Virus record (IMG/VR): IMGVR_UViG_3300042307_000160
Coordinates: 1 to 36,487 of that record
DNA from: a virus
Reading direction: 5' to 3' (one strand)
Length of the DNA stretch: 36,487 bases
The position numbers and the translations under genes are program-made. A model generated the notes under the pieces. It had not been told where the DNA came from and did no database searches. It saw only the letters and a program-made list of their open reading frames with translations. Positions 25,106-31,815 of this stretch are shown here, piece by piece; the first letter of the stretch is position 1, and each line of letters begins with the position of its first letter.

Positions 25106-25962
25106 TAACAAAACCTGCTAAGTCTTTAACCAAGATAAGCATTGACACGAAACACACTACAATGTTGTTAATTTCAGATGTGCATTTTGATAGTGCATAC
25201 TGTGAAAGAAAGTTGTTAAAGGAGTCTTTGGACATGGCAGTCAAGAAGAATGCTATAATCATGTTTAACGGAGACTTTTTTGACATGATGCAAAGCAGAA
25301 ATGATAAAAGAGGTAGCAAAAGTAATTTAAGAAAGGAGTATTTAGGAGATAACTACTTTGACCTAGTAATACAAGATGCTTATGAATTTTTGAAGCCGTA
25401 TGCTAAAAACATAGCAATAATGGCTGACGGAAATCATGAAACAGCAATTACTAAGAACTATGAAACTAATCCACTAGACAGGCTTTGTTATGTTTTAAGA
25501 AAAGAGGCAGGAAGTAAAGTAGAGCATACCGGCTATCAAAGTTGGGTAGTTATAAATATGTCAACAGATGGTGGCACAGGTAGAACTGTATATAAAATTA
25601 AATTGCATCATGGTTCAGGTGGTAATGCTAGGGTTACAAAAGGAGTTATTGAGCATAACAGAATGAGTACCTATGTAGATGGAGCAGATTTGATATGGTT
25701 AGGACATACACATACACAGTATTGTATGCATAGCACAGTTGAAAGGTTGTTTGACAGAAATGGTTACGAGGTTAAATTGGAGAAAGTGCATCACATCAGA
25801 ACAGGTTGTTGGAAACAGGAGTACAAAGAAGGTGGTTGGTCAGTAGAAAAGGGTTTTAGTCCTTCTGAAATCGGAGGTTATTGGGTTGAATTAGATGCGT
25901 GTAGAAGCTATAATGGAAAAAAGAGAGAAACTGAAATTAAGACAAGAATATACCCGACTTAA
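25099..25962 (+). CDS. Calcineurin-like metallophosphoesterase
   Basis: The 287-residue protein carries the full set of family motifs: SDVHFD (about residue 28), NGDFFD (about 55), DGNHE (about 111), KLHHGSGG (about 171) and GHTHTQ (about 198). These bind two metal ions. Substrate is unknown; a nuclease or phosphodiesterase role in DNA processing or nucleotide metabolism is possible. It overlaps the lysis gene by seven bases and is the last large gene of the late transcript. Confidence 0.9.
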   Translation: MVITKPAKSLTKISIDTKHTTMLLISDVHFDSAYCERKLLKESLDMAVKKNAIIMFNGDFFDMMQSRNDKRGSKSNLRKEYLGDNYFDLVIQDAYEFLKPYAKNIAIMADGNHETAITKNYETNPLDRLCYVLRKEAGSKVEHTGYQSWVVINMSTDGGTGRTVYKIKLHHGSGGNARVTKGVIEHNRMSTYVDGADLIWLGHTHTQYCMHSTVERLFDRNGYEVKLEKVHHIRTGCWKQEYKEGGWSVEKGFSPSEIGGYWVELDACRSYNGKKRETEIKTRIYPT

Positions 25963-26212
25963 TATGTGGCTAGAAATAGAAGTAATGTTGCGAGGCAATA
26001 CTATTGATTGGCAGGAATTAGGCTTTGACATCAAGCATGAATTTGCTAGAAGGATGATAAGGCTAGATGAAATATATTATGTACAAGAGTTGCTACCTGA
26101 CATACAGATAATGGTGTTTAATGACCAATCTTCGGTGTATATACGAGGAGGCTATGCACAGATAAGGGATGAGATACTCCATTTGCAGGAGGATGATGAT
26201 GATGAAGATTAA
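25895..26212 (+). CDS. Hypothetical protein at the end of the late region
   Basis: A 105-residue protein, helical and charged (KREKLKLRQEYTRLNMWLEIEVML, and later KHEFARRMIRLDEIYYVQELL), ending in an acidic tail. It overlaps the metallophosphoesterase by 68 bases; starting at the ATG at 25,913 would shorten the overlap to 50. No family recognised. A terminator follows at once. Confidence 0.55.
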   Translation: MRVEAIMEKREKLKLRQEYTRLNMWLEIEVMLRGNTIDWQELGFDIKHEFARRMIRLDEIYYVQELLPDIQIMVFNDQSSVYIRGGYAQIRDEILHLQEDDDDED

Positions 26213-26213
26213 G

Positions 26214-26236
26214 AAGCACTGAGAGGTGCTTTTTTT
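26214..26236 (+). terminator. Rho-independent terminator ending the late region
   Basis: AAGCACT at 26,214-26,220 pairs with GGTGCTT at 26,225-26,231 around GAGA (one T-G pair), running into a T tract that ends at 26,236. It lies immediately after the stop of the last late gene. Confidence 0.85.
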
Positions 26237-26288
26237 ATGCCCTGTATACAGAACTAAAAAATAATTTAAAAAATATTTTAAAAAAAAC

Positions 26289-26319
26289 TTTATTTATTCA
26301 AATACACTTCGTATCTTTA
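26289..26319 (+). promoter_or_regulatory. Bacteroidetes-type early promoter
   Basis: TTTA at 26,289-26,292 and TATCTTTA at 26,312-26,319 are separated by 19 bases, close to TTTG-N19-TAnnTTTG. It lies between the late terminator and the first early gene at 26,355, and its -7 region matches that at 1,198. Confidence 0.7.
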
Positions 26320-26354
26320 TAAGACAATATTACAAACCAATAAAACACACGATT

Positions 26355-26567
26355 ATGCTAGAAAAATTAGACACAGCACAAAATCTTGGATTCATTGCTA
26401 AGTTAAACAAGTTAGACAGGATACCTGTTCAAGACAAAAAATTATGGGATATGGTTGTTGAGACTCCTGACATTGAGGACATCAGCAATTTGTATGAGGC
26501 TTGGTTAGCAGGTTGGGATTCATGCAACCTTGAATACAAAAGATATGCTAAACAATCAAAATTTTAG
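26355..26567 (+). CDS. Hypothetical early protein
   Basis: A 70-residue protein, mainly helical (EDISNLYEAWLAGWDSCNLEYKRY near the end), first gene after an early promoter. No family recognised. First early genes of phages often act on the host, but nothing in the sequence shows this. Confidence 0.6.
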   Translation: MLEKLDTAQNLGFIAKLNKLDRIPVQDKKLWDMVVETPDIEDISNLYEAWLAGWDSCNLEYKRYAKQSKF

Positions 26568-26570
26568 GAC

Positions 26571-26801
26571 ATGGTTAATTGTACAAAATGTGGTTCTGCA
26601 ATGCCTGAGTTAAGGCTTACAAAGTATGGCTACAAGACTTGTGTTAATTGTAGCAGTGTACAGCGAGTAGGTGGAGTTCCTATTACAAACCACAAGACCG
26701 GTAACACAATTCAAGTTTTACCTATGGAGGTAGCACAAAGATTAAATAAACTTGCACAGCGAGATGGCTATGGCATCTGCCGAGGCATGAAACATTCATA
26801 A
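26571..26801 (+). CDS. Small zinc-ribbon protein
   Basis: A 76-residue protein with four cysteines in two CxxC pairs, C4-x2-C7 and C24-x2-C27, a zinc-ribbon spacing. The rest contains IQVLPMEVAQRLNKLAQR, a helix that could contact DNA or protein. Starts three bases after the previous stop. Role unknown; regulatory binding is plausible. Confidence 0.65.
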   Translation: MVNCTKCGSAMPELRLTKYGYKTCVNCSSVQRVGGVPITNHKTGNTIQVLPMEVAQRLNKLAQRDGYGICRGMKHS

Positions 26802-26811
26802 AAAAAAAGAC

Positions 26812-26925
26812 ATGAAAAAAGACCCAAGACAAAAACAGTATGAAGATGATAGCGACCACCCAATTGTCTCGTTGATAATTGTAATAGTTGCCCTAGTTTT
26901 AACCTCTTTAATTGAAAATTTATGA
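26812..26925 (+). CDS. Small single-span membrane protein (37 residues)
   Basis: Starts at the ATG at 26,812 after an A-rich stretch and encodes a charged head (KKDPRQKQYEDDSDH) followed by a hydrophobic stretch (IVSLIIVIVALVLTSLI). The stop overlaps the next start in an ATGA, which supports translation. Its function is unknown. Confidence 0.6.
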   Translation: MKKDPRQKQYEDDSDHPIVSLIIVIVALVLTSLIENL

Positions 26926-27113
26926 CAAAGCAAAATAAGCCTGTTTTAAGGCACGAACCTCCCGTTGGACTAAATATATCAAAGTCAGTTTTTCCTGCCA
27001 AGGAGATGGCTTACAATGATTGGTGTAGGGCAATGAGAGTAGGTTCTAGATTTGAAAAAGACAGTATGTATAAAGGTAACGATATTGATTTCACAAAATT
27101 TAAAAAGAAGTAA
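26922..27113 (+). CDS. Hypothetical small early protein
   Basis: A 63-residue basic protein (KEMAYNDWCRAMRVGSRFEKD in the middle, FKKK at the end) starting in an ATGA overlap with the small membrane protein. No family recognised. Confidence 0.55.
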   Translation: MTKQNKPVLRHEPPVGLNISKSVFPAKEMAYNDWCRAMRVGSRFEKDSMYKGNDIDFTKFKKK

Positions 27114-27114
27114 C

Positions 27115-27297
27115 ATGACAAAGAAACATTATGTATGGGCAGCTAACGCAATTGTTAGTCAATGCTATGAGTTAGGCATCAAAAAAGAAGAATGTTCTAG
27201 CTATCACACTTTTGTAGAGTTTTTCAATGAGTTCGGCAATAAGTTTGACATTGATACATTCAATGAATTTATTGACAAGAAAGTCAAAGAACTTTAA
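27115..27297 (+). CDS. Hypothetical small early protein
   Basis: The ATG at 27,115, one base after the previous stop, gives 60 residues (MTKKHYVWAANAIVSQ at the start). An upstream start would run through the preceding gene and is less likely. Helical and acidic toward the end, no family recognised. The Bacteroidetes-type promoter for the next operon follows the stop. Confidence 0.6.
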   Translation: MTKKHYVWAANAIVSQCYELGIKKEECSSYHTFVEFFNEFGNKFDIDTFNEFIDKKVKEL

Positions 27298-27316
27298 AAT
27301 ATTTTTTAAAATTTAT

Positions 27317-27347
27317 TTTGTATTTTAAAATAAGTTTCGTACATTCG
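27317..27347 (+). promoter_or_regulatory. Bacteroidetes-type promoter for the recombination operon
   Basis: TTTG at 27,317-27,320, a 19-base spacer and TACATTCG at 27,340-27,347 match TTTG-N19-TAnnTTTG closely. The leader is about 45 bases and contains GAGGAG some 27 bases before the ATG. The best promoter match in the window. Confidence 0.75.
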
Positions 27348-27399
27348 CATTACCAAATCAAATCAAAAGAGGAGCAGTCTCTATAACCTGCGTACTACC

Positions 27400-28335
27400 A
27401 TGGATGCAATCCAAAGTTTAATTGACAATGCATTTTCAGGATTGAAATTGCAAGATGCAGCTAACTCCGAAAGAGTAGCAAGTTTGCTAGACCAATTTGA
27501 CCTTAGATGGACAGTTAGCAAACAGCCTCTGTATTTAGCAGATGGCACAGAAACAAGTTACAAAGCTGTTGTCAGAGATGATAACAAGCAAGTGTTTCAA
27601 ACTTGTAAGGACAGTTACAGTCCTTATCAAAACAGCGAGATGGCTGAGTTACTAATTAGAATTGCTGACAAAGGTGGCTATCAGATACATGATGGCGGTT
27701 ACTTTAAAGGCGGTGCTAAAACATTCGTTCAGCTAATTTCAGGCAATGAATTGAAGGACATTGGTAAGAACAGAACCAAGGTTGTAGGCTACACTACCGG
27801 ACTAAATTCTCATGATGGGAGTATGTCTCTAAAATGGGGTAGCACAAACAAGACTATCTGTTGTCAAAATGTTTTCAATGCAGTATCCAAGCAGCTAGGT
27901 AATAGTGCAAGGCACACTACTAGGCTACAAGACAAGGTGGATATGTATTTGTCTGAGATTGGTGCAGCTATTATGCAAGAGAGGTCAATTTTTAACACAT
28001 TTGTTAGATTGTCTGAGACTCCATTGCAGCAGCATCAGATTACCAAGGTTGTCAAGGAAATTACAGGAGTTGACATCATGCAAACAAGGAACGAGGCTGA
28101 GAAAAATTTTAGCACCTACAATATCAATCGTTCTGAGGAGTTGTTGACATCAATTTCTAAGGAAGTCAATCAAAAGGGCGAGACTCTATGGGGTTTGTTC
28201 AGTGGTGTAACCAATTACACAACGCACAGAATCCCTGTACCTAATCGTGAAAATGCTAGACAAGAAAGTAAGTATGTCGGCACAGCATCACAGATTGACA
28301 ACCGAGTATTTGACTTAGTAAGTTCATTTAATTAG
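27400..28335 (+). CDS. DUF932 family protein
   Basis: The 311-residue protein has the layout of DUF932 phage/plasmid proteins: VRDDNKQVFQTCKDSYSPYQNSEMAEL, DGGYFKGGAKTFVQLIS, DGSMSLKWGSTNKTICCQNVFNA and a helical C-terminal half. The family is common in phage and plasmid genomes and often lies near recombination genes; its biochemical activity is not established to my knowledge. It has its own strong promoter and begins the operon leading to ERF and the exonuclease. Confidence 0.85.
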   Translation: MDAIQSLIDNAFSGLKLQDAANSERVASLLDQFDLRWTVSKQPLYLADGTETSYKAVVRDDNKQVFQTCKDSYSPYQNSEMAELLIRIADKGGYQIHDGGYFKGGAKTFVQLISGNELKDIGKNRTKVVGYTTGLNSHDGSMSLKWGSTNKTICCQNVFNAVSKQLGNSARHTTRLQDKVDMYLSEIGAAIMQERSIFNTFVRLSETPLQQHQITKVVKEITGVDIMQTRNEAEKNFSTYNINRSEELLTSISKEVNQKGETLWGLFSGVTNYTTHRIPVPNRENARQESKYVGTASQIDNRVFDLVSSFN

Positions 28336-28356
28336 TAACCGTTAAAACAAATCAAT

Positions 28357-28617
28357 ATGAAATTTGAATTAGAAAGAGAAGCCAAATGGAACAGTTTCAG
28401 AGAAGAATCAGAAGTAACCTATTGGATTAAAGTAGATGGTAGATATGTGCAATTATGCCGCACATACGAGGATGCACTTGCTAAGTGGGAAATTCTCAAA
28501 GCAAAGTATGAAAATCCATCTAAGGAGATTATAGGAGTAATAGAGGTAGAGGAGGAGAGTATCAAACCAATTGTAGAAACCCTTAAAACCGAAGTTATCA
28601 ATGAAGACACCGTTTAA
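28357..28617 (+). CDS. Hypothetical protein
   Basis: An 86-residue acidic protein with VTYWIKVDGRYVQLCRTYEDALAKWE near the start, a beta-strand and helix pattern, and a Glu-rich C-terminus. No family recognised. It overlaps the next gene by 17 bases. Confidence 0.6.
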   Translation: MKFELEREAKWNSFREESEVTYWIKVDGRYVQLCRTYEDALAKWEILKAKYENPSKEIIGVIEVEEESIKPIVETLKTEVINEDTV

Positions 28618-28948
28618 TTTAGAAGGTGGAGTATCAGGCACTATTTTAGTGCTTGATACCGAGCCTATTGTAAGTTTTGCTGTAACAGGTTACAGTAAGA
28701 TTGGTTACAACTTTGCAATGTTGTTTACTACCGAGCAGTTCTTACATTTATTGCATAGCAATAATATTGAGGAATGCACAGAAGCAAAGGTTTTGTTAGA
28801 CTATTATGTAGAAGATGAAGATGGCAATACTTGTTGTGAGACTTATGCAGTAAGTATAGTTGACTATCTTATGAACTATGTAAGTAACGAAAAGATTGCT
28901 ACTATTATTAGAATATCAGTTGAAAATTTTTTAAACCAAATCAAGTAA
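28601..28948 (+). CDS. Hypothetical protein
   Basis: A 115-residue protein with strands at the start (GGVSGTILVLDTEPIVSF) and a helical end. Contains DGNTCCETY. No family recognised. Part of the DUF932-to-exonuclease operon. Confidence 0.6.
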   Translation: MKTPFNLEGGVSGTILVLDTEPIVSFAVTGYSKIGYNFAMLFTTEQFLHLLHSNNIEECTEAKVLLDYYVEDEDGNTCCETYAVSIVDYLMNYVSNEKIATIIRISVENFLNQIK

Positions 28949-28949
28949 A

Positions 28950-29168
28950 ATGAAAGAACAGTATGAAAAGTTGTCTATGCTTAACATAGATATGAATGAT
29001 TTTTACACAATCACATTGTACCATTATGAACTAAGGTTGCAAGGTAGATTGACAGAGACTTTGTTAAATAAAATGAAAGCATTAGGCTTTGTGTTTAAGT
29101 TGTCTGACCAAGGATATGTTGAATCTAGCTTAGACCATGTTTTTGTAACCTTAACCCCAATGACATAA
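28950..29168 (+). CDS. Hypothetical small protein
   Basis: A 72-residue protein (MNDFYTITLYHYELRLQGRL in the middle). The start lies one base after the previous stop and its end overlaps the ERF start (TAATG). No family recognised. Confidence 0.6.
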   Translation: MKEQYEKLSMLNIDMNDFYTITLYHYELRLQGRLTETLLNKMKALGFVFKLSDQGYVESSLDHVFVTLTPMT

Positions 29169-29746
29169 TGAAAAACTTAATGACAGCATTGTCAGCATTT
29201 CAGTTGGAATGCCCAATAATCCACAAGGATACACAAGGACACAAGTACACTTATGCAGATTTGCCTAAGATTTACAGTGTGATTAATCCATTGTTGCACA
29301 AGCATGGTCTAGTAGTAGCACAGCCATTAGTTAATGGTTGCATTGAAACTATCTTGTACCATTTGCCTAGTGATGAATGTATGAAAGCAATGACTCCTAT
29401 TCCACAAGTATCGTTAGGTAATATGAATGACTACCAAGCATTTGGTTCAGGTGTTACATATTACAGAAGGTATGCACTATCTAGTATGTTAGGCTTAGTT
29501 ACTGACAAAGACACAGATGCAGCCGGTACACAAGTTGTAAAGGAGAGAGCAAATATTTCAAAGGTTGTTAAAAATCAAGAACCGGAGGATAAGACAGCTT
29601 ACATCAATGATGTAACAATGTTAAAGCTAGTAGCTAGATTCAATGCAGGAGAAGAAGATGTATTTGATAAGGCTGCAAAGCATTTTGTATTTAGAGAAAA
29701 AGATTTAGCAACAATTGAAATTTTATTAAATGATAGAGCAGTATAG
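29168..29746 (+). CDS. erf: ERF family single-strand annealing protein
   Basis: The 192-residue protein has YTYADLPKIYSVINPLLHKHGLV (about residues 29-51) and AFGSGVTYYRRYALSSMLGLVTDKDTDA (about 94-121), the two core segments of ERF recombinases. It binds single-stranded DNA ends and anneals complementary strands, working with the exonuclease encoded next. The overlap of 17 bases with that gene supports co-translation. Confidence 0.9.
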   Translation: MKNLMTALSAFQLECPIIHKDTQGHKYTYADLPKIYSVINPLLHKHGLVVAQPLVNGCIETILYHLPSDECMKAMTPIPQVSLGNMNDYQAFGSGVTYYRRYALSSMLGLVTDKDTDAAGTQVVKERANISKVVKNQEPEDKTAYINDVTMLKLVARFNAGEEDVFDKAAKHFVFREKDLATIEILLNDRAV

Positions 29747-30374
29747 TCAAGAATGGTTCAATGCTAGGTTAGGCAAAATTACTAGCAGTACTATATGGAA
29801 TTTGATAGTAGAACCTAAAACGAAAAAAGAAGGAGAGTTGTCATCCACTACAAAAGATTACTTGATGTCAAAGTTAGCTGAAAGGCTATCCGGAGTACAA
29901 AGAGATTATAAGAGTGATGCAACTACACATGGACTTGAATTAGAAGGAGAAGCACTTAATTACTATGCTGAATTAACCGGCAATGTAGTTGGAGAGGCAG
30001 GATTCATTGAAATGATAAAAGGCTTGTATGGTGGCACACCTGATGGCTTTGTCAATGATGATGGAATTATTCAAGTTAAATGCCCATGGAATTATGTAAA
30101 CCATATTAACTATGGATTAGTAGATGATGTAGACTATTTCAAGAAGAAGTATCGTGAGTACTATTGGCAATGTCAATCAGATATGCTTGTATCAGACAGA
30201 GCATTCTGTGATTTTGTTAGTTACTGCAAAGATATGCCTGATGGATTGAAAATGTTTATCCTACGAATCCCTGCAAACCTAGAAGATATGCAGTTATTAG
30301 TTGATAGGTTGGATGCATCAGCTAAGTTTATAACCAATACACATGATTTATTATTAAGCAAATGGAGAAAGTAA
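29730..30374 (+). CDS. YqaJ-like exonuclease
   Basis: The 214-residue protein resembles lambda-exonuclease-type YqaJ nucleases: SQEWFNARLGKITSS at the start, THGLELEGEALNYY near 67-79, YGGTPDGF with D105, then QVKCPWN at 115-121. The usual active-site pair is ExK; here Gln115 replaces Glu while Lys117 is kept. It may still work if another acidic residue helps, or may be weakened. Paired with ERF, it would resect ends for annealing. Confidence 0.85.
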   Translation: MIEQYSQEWFNARLGKITSSTIWNLIVEPKTKKEGELSSTTKDYLMSKLAERLSGVQRDYKSDATTHGLELEGEALNYYAELTGNVVGEAGFIEMIKGLYGGTPDGFVNDDGIIQVKCPWNYVNHINYGLVDDVDYFKKKYREYYWQCQSDMLVSDRAFCDFVSYCKDMPDGLKMFILRIPANLEDMQLLVDRLDASAKFITNTHDLLLSKWRK

Positions 30375-30754
30375 AAACGATACTCAAATACATTCAGTTG
30401 TACACTAACTGCAATGATTACACATTGAAAAGGATAGAAGCAGTTATGGATGGTTTGATATTGGAGAGAGAGGTTATAAAAGTAGTTGAAAATACCAAAG
30501 AAGTACTTATACAAAAGAAGAAAAGTTCAGAATCTATTAAGAAATGGGCAAGTAGATGGTTAGTTGAAAACGAAACAAGTTACAGCGAGGTAGCATTAAG
30601 GTCTAGAAAGACTGAGGTGCTTACCTTGCGTAACCGGTTTTGTGTAGATGCCTACAAAGAAGGTTTTGGACTGTCTGAAATTGGAAGGTATTTGAAACGA
30701 GACCACACCACAATATTACACAGTATTCACAGAGTTAAAACAATCAAGAGATGA
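30362..30754 (+). CDS. DnaA domain IV-like DNA-binding protein
   Basis: A 130-residue protein whose C-terminal half matches the DnaA box-binding domain: SRKTEVLTLRNRFCVDAYKEG, then LSEIGRYLKRDHTTILHSI, with the DHTT signature at about residue 116. There is no ATPase domain. It may bind DnaA-box-like sites in the phage origin or the host origin. N-terminal part is helical and charged. Confidence 0.85.
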   Translation: MEKVKTILKYIQLYTNCNDYTLKRIEAVMDGLILEREVIKVVENTKEVLIQKKKSSESIKKWASRWLVENETSYSEVALRSRKTEVLTLRNRFCVDAYKEGFGLSEIGRYLKRDHTTILHSIHRVKTIKR

Positions 30755-30888
30755 AAATAATTTTTGAATGTATGCGTTTTTTTTTAATCAGCATACCTAT
30801 CTTTATAGTTGTTTACTTATCGTTGGAATTGTATTTTCTAATTAAAACAATCGTAAAAAATGAAACAGCCAAAAAATCAAATAGCTGA
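30751..30888 (+). CDS. Small membrane protein (45 residues)
   Basis: Starts in an ATGA overlap with the DnaA-like gene and encodes a hydrophobic segment (MRFFLISIPIFIVVYLSLEL) with a basic end. It runs 29 bases into the next gene. Contains a nine-T run, so a length error there could change the frame. Function unknown. Confidence 0.5.
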   Translation: MKIIFECMRFFLISIPIFIVVYLSLELYFLIKTIVKNETAKKSNS

Positions 30889-31114
30889 GGTATTGTACCT
30901 GTTGCTAGAACAAGACAGAACAAGTCTAGACATAATCAAGCATGGAGTTTTGAACCCTACATCTAAGATTAGTCAGTTAAGAAACAAAGGAGTAGTTGTA
31001 TTGTGTGATAATGTACAGCACACTAACAAGTTCGGAAGGAAAATGAAGTACGGAAAATTCTCAGTACTTAATTTCAAAGATTCAGTTAAAATTTATAACC
31101 AAATAAACAAGTAA
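30860..31114 (+). CDS. Helix-turn-helix protein
   Basis: An 84-residue basic protein with a winged-helix-like pattern: QIAEVLYLLLEQDRTSLDII, then NPTSKISQLRNKGVVVL. This is the layout of small phage HTH proteins that bind DNA (HTH_39-like). Stop is one base before the next start. It may regulate early genes. Confidence 0.65.
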   Translation: MKQPKNQIAEVLYLLLEQDRTSLDIIKHGVLNPTSKISQLRNKGVVVLCDNVQHTNKFGRKMKYGKFSVLNFKDSVKIYNQINK

Positions 31115-31115
31115 G

Positions 31116-31346
31116 ATGATTAGTAGCAAAGAAAAAATATTTTACGACACGCAGATTCCTAGTTCGGCAAAGATTCTGTTCGTATATATTGCAGAGAAGA
31201 AAAAGATTGAAGCAACTAATGAGCAGTTAGCGGTTCAGTTCAATGTAACAAGTGTAAGTATATCCAATTGGTTGTCAAAGTTAGAGGAGGCTGACTACAT
31301 AAAACTCAGCTATTCTAAAAGAAAGAGATTGATTGAACTTAATTAA
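31116..31346 (+). CDS. Winged-helix protein
   Basis: A 76-residue protein with ATNEQLAVQFNVTSVSISNWLSKLEEADYIKLS, a clear helix-turn-helix plus wing, ending in basic residues. It resembles the N-terminal part of phage replication initiators. A terminator follows, so this ends an operon. Confidence 0.7.
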   Translation: MISSKEKIFYDTQIPSSAKILFVYIAEKKKIEATNEQLAVQFNVTSVSISNWLSKLEEADYIKLSYSKRKRLIELN

Positions 31347-31350
31347 CCTT

Positions 31351-31378
31351 AAAGGAGAGTATGATGCTCTCCTTTTTT
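31351..31378 (+). terminator. Rho-independent terminator
   Basis: AAAGGAGAG at 31,351-31,359 pairs with CTCTCCTTT at 31,367-31,375 (nine pairs) around a seven-base loop and runs into a T tract ending at 31,378. Confidence 0.85.
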
Positions 31379-31389
31379 AACCTTGATAT

Positions 31390-31815
31390 ATGACAAATGA
31401 AAATGTGCAGCATAATTGGTATGCTGTAATCCCGGCAGAGATTCTGTTAGACAAATCACTTAGTAGCACTCAAAAGTTGTTGATTGCTTTAATATCAAAC
31501 TTGTCAAATCACAAAGGTTATTGCTATGCAAGTAATCAGTACTTGGGTACTTGTCTCAATCTTACGGCTAAAACTATATCAGATAACATTACGATTTTGG
31601 AAACTAAGGGCATTATTGTAAGAGATTTGATTAGAAACAAGAAGACACAGCAAATAGAAAAAAGACAGATAAAGATTAAGACCCTCCCCCTATTTAACCG
31701 GATACCTCTCCGGAAAAATCCGGATACCCCTCCCCCTAAAAATCCGGAAAGTAATAACAAAGTATATAATAACAAAGAGAATAGGGAAGTAACGATTAAA
31801 AAATTAGTAATATGA
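31390..31815 (+). CDS. Replication initiator-like helix-turn-helix protein
   Basis: The 141-residue protein has a winged-helix start: YAVIPAEILLDKSLSSTQKLLIALISNLS, then CYASNQYLGTCLNLTAKTISDNITILETKGIIV, an HTH_36-type layout, then a Pro/Lys/Asn-rich tail. It is followed by DnaB with a four-base overlap. Gene pair and order recall lambda O/P-like initiator and helicase modules. The tail-coding DNA (31,698-31,748) holds GC-rich repeats that could be an origin inside the gene. Confidence 0.7.
   Translation: MTNENVQHNWYAVIPAEILLDKSLSSTQKLLIALISNLSNHKGYCYASNQYLGTCLNLTAKTISDNITILETKGIIVRDLIRNKKTQQIEKRQIKIKTLPLFNRIPLRKNPDTPPPKNPESNNKVYNNKENREVTIKKLVI
31698..31748. other. CCGGA-repeat cluster, possible iterons of a replication origin
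   Basis: CCGGA occurs at 31,698, 31,710, 31,720 and 31,744, with two copies of a longer CCGGATACC unit, in a GC-rich island inside an AT-rich genome. It sits in the 3' part of an initiator-like gene, as lambda's origin lies in gene O. An AT-rich stretch follows. The repeats could also just encode the Pro-rich tail. Confidence 0.35.

Noticed and set aside
27905-28147. Second plus-strand frame in the DUF932 gene
   Set aside because: Lies wholly inside a well-supported gene and gives an Arg/Cys/Leu-rich product with no start signal.
31698-31748. CRISPR array
   Set aside because: The repeats are only five to nine bases, spaced 10-24 bases, with no regular spacers and no cas genes.
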